Shown here: positions 24,052-33,047 of the stretch, piece by piece
Numbering within the stretch: position 1 is the first letter of the stretch
Layout of the letters: every line of letters starts with the position of its first letter
DNA from: CAZUDO01 sp964618895
GTDB taxonomy: Bacteria > Desulfobacterota > Binatia > DP-6
Assembly (NCBI GenBank): GCA_964618895.1
Contig: CAZUDO010000122.1
Span: forward strand, 1-64,000
Reading direction: 5' to 3'
Length of the DNA stretch: 64,000 nt
Made by a program: the position numbers and the translations under genes
The notes under the pieces: generated by a model
Database searches by the model: none
Seen by the model: only the letters and a program-made list of their open reading frames with translations
What the model was told of the DNA's origin: nothing

Positions 24052-25188
24052 TCAATAGCCGTCGAGCGTGGCCAGGCGCTCGCGATGGAAGGTGGGATCG
24101 CCGAAGGCGACCTCGTTCCAGCGCGCCCGCTTGAACCACAGGTGGAGATCGTGCTCCCAGGTGAAGCCGATGCCGCCGTGCATCTGCACGGCGCGGTCGA
24201 CGGTGGCGGTGTACACCTCGCCGAGACGCGCCTTGGCCATCGACGCCGCGCGCGCCGCCTCGCGCGGGCGGTGGTCGGCGGCGTAGGCGGCGTACCACAC
24301 CAGCGAGCGCGACGGCTCGACGTCGGCCACCATCTCCGCTGCCATGTGCTTGATGGCCTGGAACGAGCCGATCGTGCGCCCGAACTGCTGGCGCACCTTG
24401 GCGTACTCGACGGCCATCTCGAGCGCGCGCCCGGCGCCGCCGAGCGCGTCGGCGGCGATCAGCACCGCGCCCAGATCGAGGAGTCGCGCCAGCAGCGGCC
24501 AGCCGCCGCCGGGCTTTCCGAGCACCGCGTCCCGGCCCACGGCGGCGCCGCGCAGCTCGACCTCGCCGACGCGCCGCGTGAGGTCGATGGTCTCCTCGGG
24601 CCGGACCTGCACCCCGGGCGCCGACGCCTCGACCAGGAAGAGCGATACGCCCGCCGGTCCGCTGCCGGTCTTCGTGCGCGCCGGGACGAGGAGAAGCTCC
24701 GCACCCGGCGCGCCGAACACGAACAGCTTGGTGCCTTCGAGACGATAGCCCTGGCGCGTGACCGCGGCCCGCGTCGTGATGCCGGCCGGGTCGTGGCGGT
24801 CGCTCTCCTCGAGATACGCGAGCGCTCCGAAGGTCTCGCCCGCGATCAGCGACGGCAGCCAGCGTTTGCGCTGGATGGCCGTGCCGGCGCGCACCAGGGC
24901 GGCGATCACGAGCTGCGTGCCGAGAAACGGTCCCGGGGCGGCGGCCCGGCCGAGCTCCTCGCACACCAGCGCCAGCTCGAGGGCGCCGAGGCCGAGGCCG
25001 CCGTGCTTCTCGGGGACGACCAGCCCCATCCAGCCGAGCTCCGCCATGCGCGCGTACAGCGGGCCCGGGATGCCGTCGGGCGTGCGCGCCGTCTCGCGCA
25101 CGAGGGTCGGGGGGCACTCGCGGGTGAGGAACTCGCGCGCCGCGCGCTGCAGGGCCTCCTGGTCCTCGGACAGGCCGAAGTCGATCAT
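24052..25188 (-). CDS. Acyl-CoA dehydrogenase (smaller subunit type)
   Basis: 378 residues with the acyl-CoA dehydrogenase fold: N-terminal helical domain, middle beta domain and C-terminal helices with RQQFGRTIGSFQAIKHMAAE and QMHGGIGFTWEHDLHLWFKRA. The usual catalytic glutamate is not clearly placed, as in partner subunits of steroid-type heterotetrameric dehydrogenases. It overlaps the upstream dehydrogenase stop (ATGA). Paired genes of this kind often form alpha2beta2 enzymes acting on bulky side-chain CoA esters; specificity here is not determined. Confidence 0.88.
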   Translation of the reverse strand: MIDFGLSEDQEALQRAAREFLTRECPPTLVRETARTPDGIPGPLYARMAELGWMGLVVPEKHGGLGLGALELALVCEELGRAAAPGPFLGTQLVIAALVRAGTAIQRKRWLPSLIAGETFGALAYLEESDRHDPAGITTRAAVTRQGYRLEGTKLFVFGAPGAELLLVPARTKTGSGPAGVSLFLVEASAPGVQVRPEETIDLTRRVGEVELRGAAVGRDAVLGKPGGGWPLLARLLDLGAVLIAADALGGAGRALEMAVEYAKVRQQFGRTIGSFQAIKHMAAEMVADVEPSRSLVWYAAYAADHRPREAARAASMAKARLGEVYTATVDRAVQMHGGIGFTWEHDLHLWFKRARWNEVAFGDPTFHRERLATLDGY

Positions 25189-26393
25189 GCGCGCTCCTCC
25201 CGCCCGCGCGTCTCGCGCGGCAGGCCGAGGCCGCGCTCGGCGATGATGTTCTTCTGGATCTGCGAGGTGCCGCCGCCGATGACGAGGCCGAGCGTGAACA
25301 TGTGGTCGAGCGGCCACATGCCGCGATCGCGGGCGCGCGGGTCGTGGCGGCCGAGGGGGCCGTAGGCACCCAGGATGTCGAGCGCCGCCTTGGCCAGGTC
25401 GTGGTTCAGCTCGGTGGCGACCAACTTGTTGACGGCGGCCGAGATGCCGGGCTTCCGGCCGCGCAGGGTGTCGGTCAGCTGCCGGTAGGCCTCGAGCTTC
25501 ATGGTTTCGACGCGCACGGCGAGCGCCGCCAGGCGCTGGCGCACGACCGGATCTTCGCTCGCCGGACGCCCGTGGCGGCGCTGCGTGCGCGCCAGCCGCC
25601 GCAGCCGATCGAGCACCTGCTGCGTACGCGTGGTGGCGCCCAGCATGTTGCGCTCGTGGGCGAGGGTGGCGTTGGCTACCTGCCAGCCGTTGTTCAGCTC
25701 GCCGACCAGGTGCGCGACCGGCACGCGCACGTCCTCGAAGAACACCTCGTTGAAGCCGGCGTCGCCCGTCATCTGGACGAGCGGCCGCACCGTGATGCCG
25801 GGCGTCTTGATGTCGATCAGGAGATACGAGATGCCGCCGTGGCGGGGGGCGTCGGGGTCGGTGCGCACCAGGCAGAACATCCAGTCGGCGAACTGCGCGT
25901 TCGAGGTCCACACTTTCTGCCCGTTCACCACGAACGCGTCGCCGTGGCGCTCGGCGCGCGTGCGCAGCGAGGCCAGGTCGGAGCCGGCACCCGGCTCGGA
26001 GTAGCCCTGGCACCAGATCTCCTCGGCGGTGAGGATCTTGGGGAGATGGCGGCGGCGCTGCTCCTCGGTGCCGAACTGGATCAGCGTCGGGCCCACCATC
26101 TGGATGCCCATGAGGCCGATGAGTCCCGGCGCGCGCGCCAGCACCATCTCCTCGTTGACGATCGTCTGGCGCAGCACGTCCATGCCCTGGCCGCCCCACG
26201 CGCGCGGCCAGCCGAGGGCCAGGTAGCCGGCGTCGTGGACGGTCCGCTGCCACGCCTTCGCCTGCGCGATGCGCGCGGGATCGTGCCACTCGAGCGGGCG
26301 GGCGTCGCGTTGCTTGGGAGGGACGTTCTTTCGTAGCCAGGCGCGCACCTGGCGGCGGAACGCCTGCTCGTCGGGGGTGAAGCGCAGATCCAT
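25185..26393 (-). CDS. Acyl-CoA dehydrogenase (FadE-like, larger partner)
   Basis: 402 residues from ATG 26393 (MDLRFTPDEQAFRRQVRAWL). The FAD/substrate region is WCQGYSEPGAGSDLASLRTRA, followed by FVVNGQKVWTSNAQFADWMF. The C-terminus has MFTLGLVIGGGTSQIQKNIIAERGLGLPR, the FAD-binding tail of the family. It is the first gene of a coupled trio with 24052-25188 and the esterase. It would catalyse alpha,beta-dehydrogenation of an acyl-CoA, passing electrons to ETF. Confidence 0.9.
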   Translation of the reverse strand: MDLRFTPDEQAFRRQVRAWLRKNVPPKQRDARPLEWHDPARIAQAKAWQRTVHDAGYLALGWPRAWGGQGMDVLRQTIVNEEMVLARAPGLIGLMGIQMVGPTLIQFGTEEQRRRHLPKILTAEEIWCQGYSEPGAGSDLASLRTRAERHGDAFVVNGQKVWTSNAQFADWMFCLVRTDPDAPRHGGISYLLIDIKTPGITVRPLVQMTGDAGFNEVFFEDVRVPVAHLVGELNNGWQVANATLAHERNMLGATTRTQQVLDRLRRLARTQRRHGRPASEDPVVRQRLAALAVRVETMKLEAYRQLTDTLRGRKPGISAAVNKLVATELNHDLAKAALDILGAYGPLGRHDPRARDRGMWPLDHMFTLGLVIGGGTSQIQKNIIAERGLGLPRETRGREERA

Positions 26394-26513
26394 GGAGCTG
26401 GTCGCTAGCACGATGCCGGCGCGCGACGCTACGCCGGCCCGGCGGCGCCGATCGACCGCTATGCCGACGCCGGTCATCCGTGGCACGATCCCGGCAGCCA
26501 GGGAGGACCCACG

Positions 26514-27542
26514 ATGCGCGCCGCCGTCATGCGACACTCGCAGCTGGTCGTCGACACACTGCCCGACCCCGAGCCCGGACCGGGCGAGGTGCTGGTCCGG
26601 ACGCTCGCCTGCGGCATCTGCGGCTCGGACCTGCACGCGCTGAAGCACGCCCACAAGATGGTTCAGGCGGCGCGCGACTCGGGCGTGCCGTTCGCCATGG
26701 ATCCGGAGCGCGACGTCGTCCTGGGGCACGAGTTCTGCGCCGAGGTGGTCGACTTCGGGCCCGACACGCAGCGGGGGCTGCGGCCCGGGACGCGCGTCGT
26801 CTCCATGCCGCTGGTGGTCGGGATGAGCGGCGTGCACGGGGTCGGCTACTCGAACGAGTACCCCGGCGGCTACGGCGAGCTGATGTGCCTGTCGGAGATG
26901 ATGCTCCTGCCGGTGCCGAACGGACTCGCGACCGAGCACGCGGCGCTCACCGAGCCGATGGCCGTCGGCGTGCATGCGGTGGCGAAGGCGCGGCTCGAGC
27001 CGGGCGACGCGCCGCTGGTGGTCGGCTGCGGGCCGGTGGGCCTGGCGGTGATCGCGGCGCTCCGCCTGCGCGGGGCCGAGCCGATCGTGGCGGCGGACTA
27101 TTCGCCGCGCCGGCGCGCGCTCGCGACCGCGATGGGTGCCCACGTCGTGGTCGACCCCAAGGTGCGGCCCGCGATCGAGGCGTGGACCGAGGCGGCCGGG
27201 GCGCGCCCCGCGGTCGTGTTCGAATGCGTCGGTGTGCCCGGCCTGCTGCACGAAGTCATGCGTACGGCGCCGCGCTGGGCCCGTATCGTGGTCGCCGGCG
27301 TATGCATGGAAGACGATCGCATCCAACCCATGCTCGGCATCAACAAGGAGCTGTCGGTGCAGTTCGTGCTGGGGTACATGCCCGACGAGTTCGCGCACGC
27401 GCTCACCGAGATCGCCGACGGACGCATCGCGGTGGCGCCCCTGGTGACGGGCCGGGTGGGGATCGACGGGGTGCCCGGGGCGTTCGCCGAGCTGGCGCAT
27501 CCCGACGCGCACGCCAAGATCCTGGTGGAGCCCGGACGATGA
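26514..27542 (+). CDS. Zinc-type MDR alcohol dehydrogenase family protein
   Basis: 342 residues. The catalytic-zinc region is CGICGSDLHALKHA, then LGHEFCAEVVDFGPD; the Rossmann part is LVVGCGPVGLAVIAALRLRGAE and the end is GAFAELAHPDAHAKILVEP. The four-cysteine structural zinc loop is absent, as in sorbitol/butanediol-type subfamilies. AGGGAGGA precedes the ATG. It is divergent from the acyl-CoA dehydrogenase operon over 120 bases and may act in the same degradation route; the substrate is unassigned. Confidence 0.85.
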   Translation: MRAAVMRHSQLVVDTLPDPEPGPGEVLVRTLACGICGSDLHALKHAHKMVQAARDSGVPFAMDPERDVVLGHEFCAEVVDFGPDTQRGLRPGTRVVSMPLVVGMSGVHGVGYSNEYPGGYGELMCLSEMMLLPVPNGLATEHAALTEPMAVGVHAVAKARLEPGDAPLVVGCGPVGLAVIAALRLRGAEPIVAADYSPRRRALATAMGAHVVVDPKVRPAIEAWTEAAGARPAVVFECVGVPGLLHEVMRTAPRWARIVVAGVCMEDDRIQPMLGINKELSVQFVLGYMPDEFAHALTEIADGRIAVAPLVTGRVGIDGVPGAFAELAHPDAHAKILVEPGR

Positions 27543-27577
27543 CGCTGGCGGCCGAGCACATCGTCCGCGAGGGGATC

Positions 27578-28438
27578 TCAGCGATACAGCGCCTTCGCCA
27601 GGTCGCTGCGGTAGCGCTCGGTGAGCGGGTCGCGTTGGCCGACGACTGCGAACACGTCGAGCATGGCCTTGCGCGCGCCGTCGTCCGCATGGCGCGGATC
27701 GCGGTGGACCACCTCGAGCAACTCGGCGAGCGCTTCTTCGTACCGCGCCGCCGCGGCAAGCGCCCGGCCGAGCGCCAGGCGCGCGTCGAGGTCGTCCGGG
27801 TCGGCGGCGAGCCGGGTCCGTAGCGCGGCTTCATCACCGCCGCCGTCGACGCGTGTGCGCAGCTCGGCCGCTAGCCGCTCGGCGTCTGCGGCGACCGGAA
27901 CGCCGGGGGAGATGCGCGCCAGGTGTTCGAGGGCACGCGCAACGTCACCCGCGGCGGCATCCAGCCGGGCCAGTCCGAGCAGGGCGTACGCTTGGTGCCC
28001 GTCCTGCGCGATCGCCGCCTCGAAGGCGCTGCGGGCGCCGGCGCCGTCTCCGTCGGCCGCGCAGCGTTCGCCGGTGGCAGCGAGCTGGTCGGCTTCCGTC
28101 GGCAGGATGCCGGCCAGGAACTGCCGCACGGCGTGCTCGGGCTGGGCGCCGACGAACTCCGACACCAGGGCGCCGTCGCGGAACGCCTTTACCGCCGGGA
28201 TGCTCTGGATCCGGAAGCCCTCGGCGGTTGCCGGCGCCGTGTCGATGTTGACCTTGGCAAGCACGAATGCCCCGCCGTGCTCGCGCGCGAGTCGTTCGAG
28301 CACCGGCCCGAGCGTGCGACACGGCCCGCACCACGGCGCCCAGAAGTCGACCACCACCGGCACGGTCCGCGACCGCGCGAGCACCGCGCGCTCGAAGTCG
28401 TCGTCCCCCACCTCGATGATCACCTCGCCATCCGCCAT
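27578..28438 (-). CDS. Thioredoxin domain-TPR protein (CnoX/YbbN-like)
   Basis: 286 residues from ATG 28438. The N-terminal thioredoxin fold has an intact CGPC active site in VVDFWAPWCGPCRTLGPVLE. The C-terminal 170 residues are TPR-like helices (AYALLGLARLDAAAGDVARA, LDARLALGRALAAAARYEEA). This is the CnoX architecture, a chaperedoxin protecting proteins from oxidative aggregation. Some CnoX proteins lack redox activity, but this one keeps both cysteines. Confidence 0.88.
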   Translation of the reverse strand: MADGEVIIEVGDDDFERAVLARSRTVPVVVDFWAPWCGPCRTLGPVLERLAREHGGAFVLAKVNIDTAPATAEGFRIQSIPAVKAFRDGALVSEFVGAQPEHAVRQFLAGILPTEADQLAATGERCAADGDGAGARSAFEAAIAQDGHQAYALLGLARLDAAAGDVARALEHLARISPGVPVAADAERLAAELRTRVDGGGDEAALRTRLAADPDDLDARLALGRALAAAARYEEALAELLEVVHRDPRHADDGARKAMLDVFAVVGQRDPLTERYRSDLAKALYR

Positions 28439-28535
28439 CGCGCCTGAGTGTGCGCACTCGCCCCGCCGAAGGCAACAAGTGCCCCCTGCCGGCCAAGACG
28501 AGCCCGACACGAAAGCGCGCCGACCCGCGTGAACG

Positions 28536-28644
28536 CGCGCCAAGCCGAGCGCGGCTCCGCCGCGCTCGGCGCGGGGTCCGGGGGCATCGGAGCACCGCAG
28601 CGCGCGCTCCGCGCGCGCGAGGAGCGCACGGGCCCCCGGAGTCC
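28536..28644. other. Nested palindromes in a 344-bp intergenic region
   Basis: Between the thioredoxin-TPR gene and kdsB (divergent; 28439-28782) no gene is seen. The region holds the hairpin gccgagcgcgg/ccgcgctcggc, a gcgcgcgc/gcgcgcgc hairpin near 28600, and an outer pair ggggtccgggggc (28573-28585) with gcccccggagtcc (28632-28644). These could fold as one branched structure. A short AT-rich tract at 28665-28680 is the likeliest promoter area for either gene. Confidence 0.5.
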
Positions 28645-28782
28645 AATTGACAGGCCCGAGCACGCTCTCTTATAAGGAAATCCCGTAGCCAGTCCCTGGA
28701 GCGAGGTCCGAGCAGAGCGGCGCAATGACGAGCGGCGTCGCGGGCACCGCGCGCCGGCGACCGTGCTACGGTTTTCGTTTTT

Positions 28783-29562
28783 ATGGACCCCGTCGCCCTC
28801 GCCATCATTCCCGCCCGCTGGCGTTCCACCCGCCTGCCGGGGAAGGCGCTCGCCGCCATCGCGGGGCGGCCCATGATCGCGCACGTGGCGGCGCGCACGG
28901 CCCGTGCGCGTGGGCTCAGCCGCGTCATCGTGGCGACCGACGACGCGCGCATCCAGGCCGCGGTGGCCGGGACGGGTGCCGACGGCGTACTGACCCGTCC
29001 CGATCACCCGAGCGGCACCGATCGGGTGGCCGAGGTCGCCCGTGGGCTCACCGCCGATGTGATCGTGAACGTACAGGGCGACCTGCCACTCCTCGACCCG
29101 CGCATGGTAGAGGTATTGGTGGCCCGCATGGCGGCCGAGCCGACGCTCCCGATGGCCACGCTGGCGACCCCGATCGCCGACGCCGACGAATGGCGCTCGC
29201 CGCACGTCGTGAAAGTGGTGCTCGGGGCCGACGGCCGGGCGCTCTATTTTTCGCGCAGCCCGGTCCCGTTCGACCGTGACGGCACGCGCGCCGCGGGCGA
29301 GCCGTTCGGCTGGAAGCACATCGGCATGTACGCCTACCGGCGCGACGTTCTGCTCCGGCTGGCGGCGCTGCCGCCGTCGCCGCTCGAACGGCGCGAGCAG
29401 CTCGAGCAGTTGCGCGCGCTCGAGCACGGCATCACCATCGGGGTGGTGGCGTGGACGGGGGACGAGCCGGTGGTCGAGGTGGACACGCCTGCGGATCTCG
29501 AGCGAGTGCGGGCGGTGGCCGAGGCGCAGCGCGAACCAGGGGACGGGCGGGCCGCATGGTGA
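28783..29562 (+). CDS. kdsB: 3-deoxy-manno-octulosonate cytidylyltransferase (CMP-Kdo synthetase)
   Basis: 259 residues. Signature elements: IPARWRSTRLPGKALAAIAG, VIVATDDARI, RPDHPSGTDRVAEVA, VNVQGDLPLLDP and LYFSRSPVPFDRDG, then WKHIGMYAYRRDVLLRL. It activates Kdo with CTP for addition to lipid A. It overlaps pyrG (CTP synthase) by 7 bases, so supply of the co-substrate is genetically coupled. First gene of the LPS block. Confidence 0.96.
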   Translation: MDPVALAIIPARWRSTRLPGKALAAIAGRPMIAHVAARTARARGLSRVIVATDDARIQAAVAGTGADGVLTRPDHPSGTDRVAEVARGLTADVIVNVQGDLPLLDPRMVEVLVARMAAEPTLPMATLATPIADADEWRSPHVVKVVLGADGRALYFSRSPVPFDRDGTRAAGEPFGWKHIGMYAYRRDVLLRLAALPPSPLERREQLEQLRALEHGITIGVVAWTGDEPVVEVDTPADLERVRAVAEAQREPGDGRAAW

Positions 29563-31217
29563 AGAACGGCGCCAAGACGAAGTTCATCTTCGTGACGGGC
29601 GGGGTGGTGTCGTCGCTGGGCAAGGGGGTCGCGTCGGCGTCGATCGGCGCCCTGCTGGAGGCGCGCGGGCTCAAAGTCACGCTCGTCAAGATGGATCCGT
29701 ACATCAACGTCGATCCGGGAACGATGAGCCCGTTCCAGCACGGTGAAGTGTACGTCACCGACGACGGCGCCGAGACCGACCTGGATCTCGGGCATTACGA
29801 GCGCTACGTCTCCACCCGGATGGGGAAGCGCAACAATTTCACCACCGGCCAGGTCTACGACGCCGTCATCACCAAGGAACGCCGTGGCGACTACCTGGGC
29901 GGGACGGTGCAGGTGATCCCGCACATCACCGACGAGATCAAGCGGCGCATCCTGGAAGCCGCCGAGGGCGCCAACGTCTGCATCGGCGAGGTGGGCGGCA
30001 CGGTCGGCGACATCGAGAGCCTGCCCTTCATCGAAGCCATCCGCCAGCTCGGCTGGGACGTGGGCCGGCAGAACGCGCTGTTCGTGCACCTGACGCTGGT
30101 GCCCTTCATCTCCACCGCGGGCGAGCTCAAGACCAAGCCGACGCAGCACAGCGTGAAGGAGCTGACCGGCCTTGGCATCCAGCCTGACATCCTCCTCTGT
30201 CGCGCCCACCATCCGCTCGAGAAGAACGTCAAGGCCAAGATCGCGCTCTTCTGCAACGTCGACGAGGGCAGCGTGGTGAGCGCGCCCGACGCCGAGACCA
30301 TCTACGAGGTGCCGCTCTTCCTCCACAGCGAGGGCCTCGACGAGCGCATCGTGGAGAAGTTGAACATCTTCACCGGGTCGCCCAACCTGTCACGCTGGCG
30401 TCGCATCGTCTCCACCATCAAGAACCCGAAAGAGACGGTCGAGATCGCGATGGTGGGCAAGTACGTCGGGCTCACCGATTCCTACAAGAGCCTGAACGAG
30501 GCCCTCACCCACGGCGGCATCGCCAACGAGTGCCGCGTGAACCTGCGCTTCGTCGACTCGGAAGCCATCGAGCAGGAGGGATTGCCCGAGAGCGTTCACA
30601 CCGCGGACGCCATCCTCGTTCCCATGGGCTTCGGTCCGCGCGGCACCGAGGGGAAGATCGCCGCCGTGCGCTGGGCGCGCGAACAGAAGGTCCCGTTCCT
30701 CGGCATCTGCTTCGGCATGCAGATGGCGGTGATCGAGTACGCACGGCACGTGTGCGGCCTCGAGGGCGCCAACTCCACCGAGGTCGACGCCTCGACCCCC
30801 CATCCGGTGATCGACATGATGACCACGCAGCGTGGTCTCACCCAGAAAGGGGGCACGATGCGGCTCGGGGCGTACCCGCTCATGCTCGAGGAGGGTACCC
30901 GGGCGCGCAAGCTCTACAACCGGAAGAAAGCCGACGAGCGGCACCGGCATCGCTACGAGGTGAACAACGCCTACCGCGAGCGGCTCGCGACCGGCGGGCT
31001 CGTTTTCTCGGGCCTCTCACCGAACGGGTCGCTGGTCGAGATGATCGAGCTGAAGGACCATCCGTGGTTCTTGGCCTGTCAGTTCCACCCGGAGCTCAAG
31101 TCGCGCCCGATGGACTGCCACCCGCTCTTCAAGGGGTTCATCCGGGCGGCCCTCCAGCAGCATGCCCGTCGGCGCGAGGCCCCGCTGCTCGGCGGGCTCA
31201 AGGTGGTGAAGCGCTAG
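29556..31217 (+). CDS. pyrG: CTP synthase
   Basis: 553 residues. The amidoligase domain starts KFIFVTGGVVSSLGKGVASA and includes DPYINVDPGTMSPFQHGEVY. The class I glutaminase domain has the catalytic cysteine in FLGICFGMQMAVIEYARHVCG and the His/Glu pair in ACQFHPELKSRP. It converts UTP, ATP and glutamine to CTP. The start at MVKNGAKTKF is set by homology and the overlap with kdsB. Its TAG shares one base with the GTG of kdsA. Confidence 0.98.
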   Translation: MVKNGAKTKFIFVTGGVVSSLGKGVASASIGALLEARGLKVTLVKMDPYINVDPGTMSPFQHGEVYVTDDGAETDLDLGHYERYVSTRMGKRNNFTTGQVYDAVITKERRGDYLGGTVQVIPHITDEIKRRILEAAEGANVCIGEVGGTVGDIESLPFIEAIRQLGWDVGRQNALFVHLTLVPFISTAGELKTKPTQHSVKELTGLGIQPDILLCRAHHPLEKNVKAKIALFCNVDEGSVVSAPDAETIYEVPLFLHSEGLDERIVEKLNIFTGSPNLSRWRRIVSTIKNPKETVEIAMVGKYVGLTDSYKSLNEALTHGGIANECRVNLRFVDSEAIEQEGLPESVHTADAILVPMGFGPRGTEGKIAAVRWAREQKVPFLGICFGMQMAVIEYARHVCGLEGANSTEVDASTPHPVIDMMTTQRGLTQKGGTMRLGAYPLMLEEGTRARKLYNRKKADERHRHRYEVNNAYRERLATGGLVFSGLSPNGSLVEMIELKDHPWFLACQFHPELKSRPMDCHPLFKGFIRAALQQHARRREAPLLGGLKVVKR

Positions 31218-32059
31218 TGAGTGACGCGGTTCGCGTCGGCCCGGTGACGATCGGCGGCGGCGCCCCGCTCGTGCTGATCGCCGGCCCGTGCGTCATCGAG
31301 TCGCGCGAGGCGGCGTTGCGCCATGCTGAGCGCCTGCACGCCCTGGCCGCGGCGGCCGGCCTGCCGCTGGTCTACAAGTCGTCCTTCGACAAGGCCAACC
31401 GGACCGCGGTGGATGCGTTCCGCGGCGTGGGACTGGACGAGGGCCTCGCCATCCTCGCCGAGGTGCGGCGCGCCACCGGGCTGCCCGTGCTGACCGACGT
31501 GCACGAGCCCGCCCAGGTGCCGGCGGTCGCCGAGGTCGTCGACATCCTGCAGACGCCTGCCTTCCTCTGCCGGCAGACCGATTTCATTCTCGCCGTGGCG
31601 CGGGCCGGGAAGCCCGTCAACTTGAAGAAGGGACAGTTCCTGTCGCCCGAAGAGATGGAACAGGTGGTGCGCAAGGCACGCTCCACGGGCAACCGGGCAC
31701 TGCTTGTGACGGAGCGTGGGTACGCCTTCGGCTACCACAACCTGGTGGCGGACTTCCGTGCGCTGGCGATCCTGGCCGCCACCGGCTGCCCGGTCGTGTT
31801 CGATGCCACGCACAGCGTGCAACACCCGGGCGGGCAGGGCACGGCGTCGGGCGGCGATCGCCGCTTCGTCGCCCCGCTGGCGCGCGCGGCCGTGGCGGCC
31901 GGCGCGGACGCGATCTTCATGGAGATCCATGAGGATCCCAGCCGGGCGCGATCGGACGGCGCGACCAGCCTGCCGCTGGATGCCCTGCCGGCGCTGCTGC
32001 GGCAGTTGGTCGCGATCGATCGCGCCGTACGCGCGGAGGCCCATGCCACGACGGACTGA
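31217..32059 (+). CDS. kdsA: 3-deoxy-8-phosphooctulonate synthase
   Basis: 280 residues, GTG start overlapping the pyrG stop. Conserved blocks: LIAGPCVIESREAALRHAE, VYKSSFDKANRT, TDVHEPAQVPAVAEVVDILQ, PVNLKKGQFLSPEEM, FDATHSVQHPGGQG and FMEIHEDPSRARSDG. It condenses arabinose-5-phosphate with PEP. It feeds KdsB two genes upstream and uses the product of KdsD, the next gene, with which it overlaps by 17 bases. Confidence 0.97.
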   Translation: MSDAVRVGPVTIGGGAPLVLIAGPCVIESREAALRHAERLHALAAAAGLPLVYKSSFDKANRTAVDAFRGVGLDEGLAILAEVRRATGLPVLTDVHEPAQVPAVAEVVDILQTPAFLCRQTDFILAVARAGKPVNLKKGQFLSPEEMEQVVRKARSTGNRALLVTERGYAFGYHNLVADFRALAILAATGCPVVFDATHSVQHPGGQGTASGGDRRFVAPLARAAVAAGADAIFMEIHEDPSRARSDGATSLPLDALPALLRQLVAIDRAVRAEAHATTD

Positions 32060-33047
32060 CGGCGCGCCCTCGCCCGAACGTCGCGCGGATCGGCTCGCGG
32101 CGGCCCGACGGGTGCTCGACATCGAAGCCGGTGCGCTGCACGCGCTGCGCGAGCGGCTCGACGAGCGGTTCGGTCGTGCCGTCGACCTCCTGCTCGGGTG
32201 TCGGGGCAAGGTGGTCGTCACCGGGGTGGGCAAGTCCGGGATCGTATGCCGCAAGATCGCGGCCACGTTCTCCAGCACCGGCACGCCGGCGCTCTTCCTG
32301 CACGCCGGGGAGGGTAGCCACGGCGACGTGGGGACGCTGGTGCGCGGCGACGTGCTGCTGGCGGTGTCCAACAGCGGCGAGTCGGAAGAGGTGCTGCGTC
32401 TCCTGCCGGTGGCGCGCCGGTTCGGCATCCCGTTGATCGCTGTCACCGGGAATCCGACGTCCACCCTCGCACGCGATGCGGATGTGGCGCTCGACGTGAG
32501 CGTGCCGGAGGAGGCCTGTTCCCTTGGGCTGGCCCCGACGGCCAGCACCACCGTCACCATGGCCCTAGGCGATGCGCTCGCGGTCGCGTTGCTCGAAGAG
32601 CGGGGGTTCTCGGCCGAGGATTTTGCCCTCCTGCATCCCGCCGGGGCGCTCGGGCGACGCCTCCTGCGGGTGGAAGACCTGATGCACCGCGGCGAGCAGC
32701 TGCCGGTGGTCGACGCCGGCGCCTCGCTCAAGGACACGCTCATCGCGATCACGTCCAAGCGCCTCGGCGTGACGGGGGTCGTCGATGGGACCGGGGCCCT
32801 GGTCGGCATCGTGACCGATGGCGACCTGCGGCGGGGACTCGAGCGGGCCACCGACATCCGTGCTCTCACGGCCCACGACCTCATGACCACGGCACCGAAG
32901 ACGATCGCCGGCGGCGCGCTGGCGGCCGAGGCGGTCGGCGTGATGGAACGCCTCGCTATCACCTCGCTCTTCATTCTCACCGACGACACCCGGACGCCCT
33001 GCGGCGTGATCCACCTCCACGACCTCCTGCGTGCCGGCGTCATTTAA
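32043..33047 (+). CDS. kdsD: Arabinose-5-phosphate isomerase (KdsD/KpsF family)
   Basis: 334 residues. An N-terminal SIS domain (VVVTGVGKSGIVCRKIAATF, FLHAGEGSHGDVG, VSNSGESEEVLRL) is followed by two CBS domains (from DLMHRGEQLPVV to the C-terminus). It supplies arabinose-5-phosphate for KdsA. KdsC, the Kdo-8-P phosphatase usually next in deltaproteobacterial operons, is absent here; an acyltransferase gene starts within the last 17 bases instead. Confidence 0.95.
   Translation: MPRRTDGAPSPERRADRLAAARRVLDIEAGALHALRERLDERFGRAVDLLLGCRGKVVVTGVGKSGIVCRKIAATFSSTGTPALFLHAGEGSHGDVGTLVRGDVLLAVSNSGESEEVLRLLPVARRFGIPLIAVTGNPTSTLARDADVALDVSVPEEACSLGLAPTASTTVTMALGDALAVALLEERGFSAEDFALLHPAGALGRRLLRVEDLMHRGEQLPVVDAGASLKDTLIAITSKRLGVTGVVDGTGALVGIVTDGDLRRGLERATDIRALTAHDLMTTAPKTIAGGALAAEAVGVMERLAITSLFILTDDTRTPCGVIHLHDLLRAGVI

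Noticed and set aside
20832..24134. 1100-codon plus-strand frame over the secreted protein gene
   Set aside because: No domain; it arises from the repetitive, stop-poor antisense of the beta-helix and Thr-rich coding sequence.
28439..28782. tRNA or small structured RNA in the kdsB upstream gap
   Set aside because: The hairpins are GC palindromes without a cloverleaf, T-loop or known RNA family pattern.
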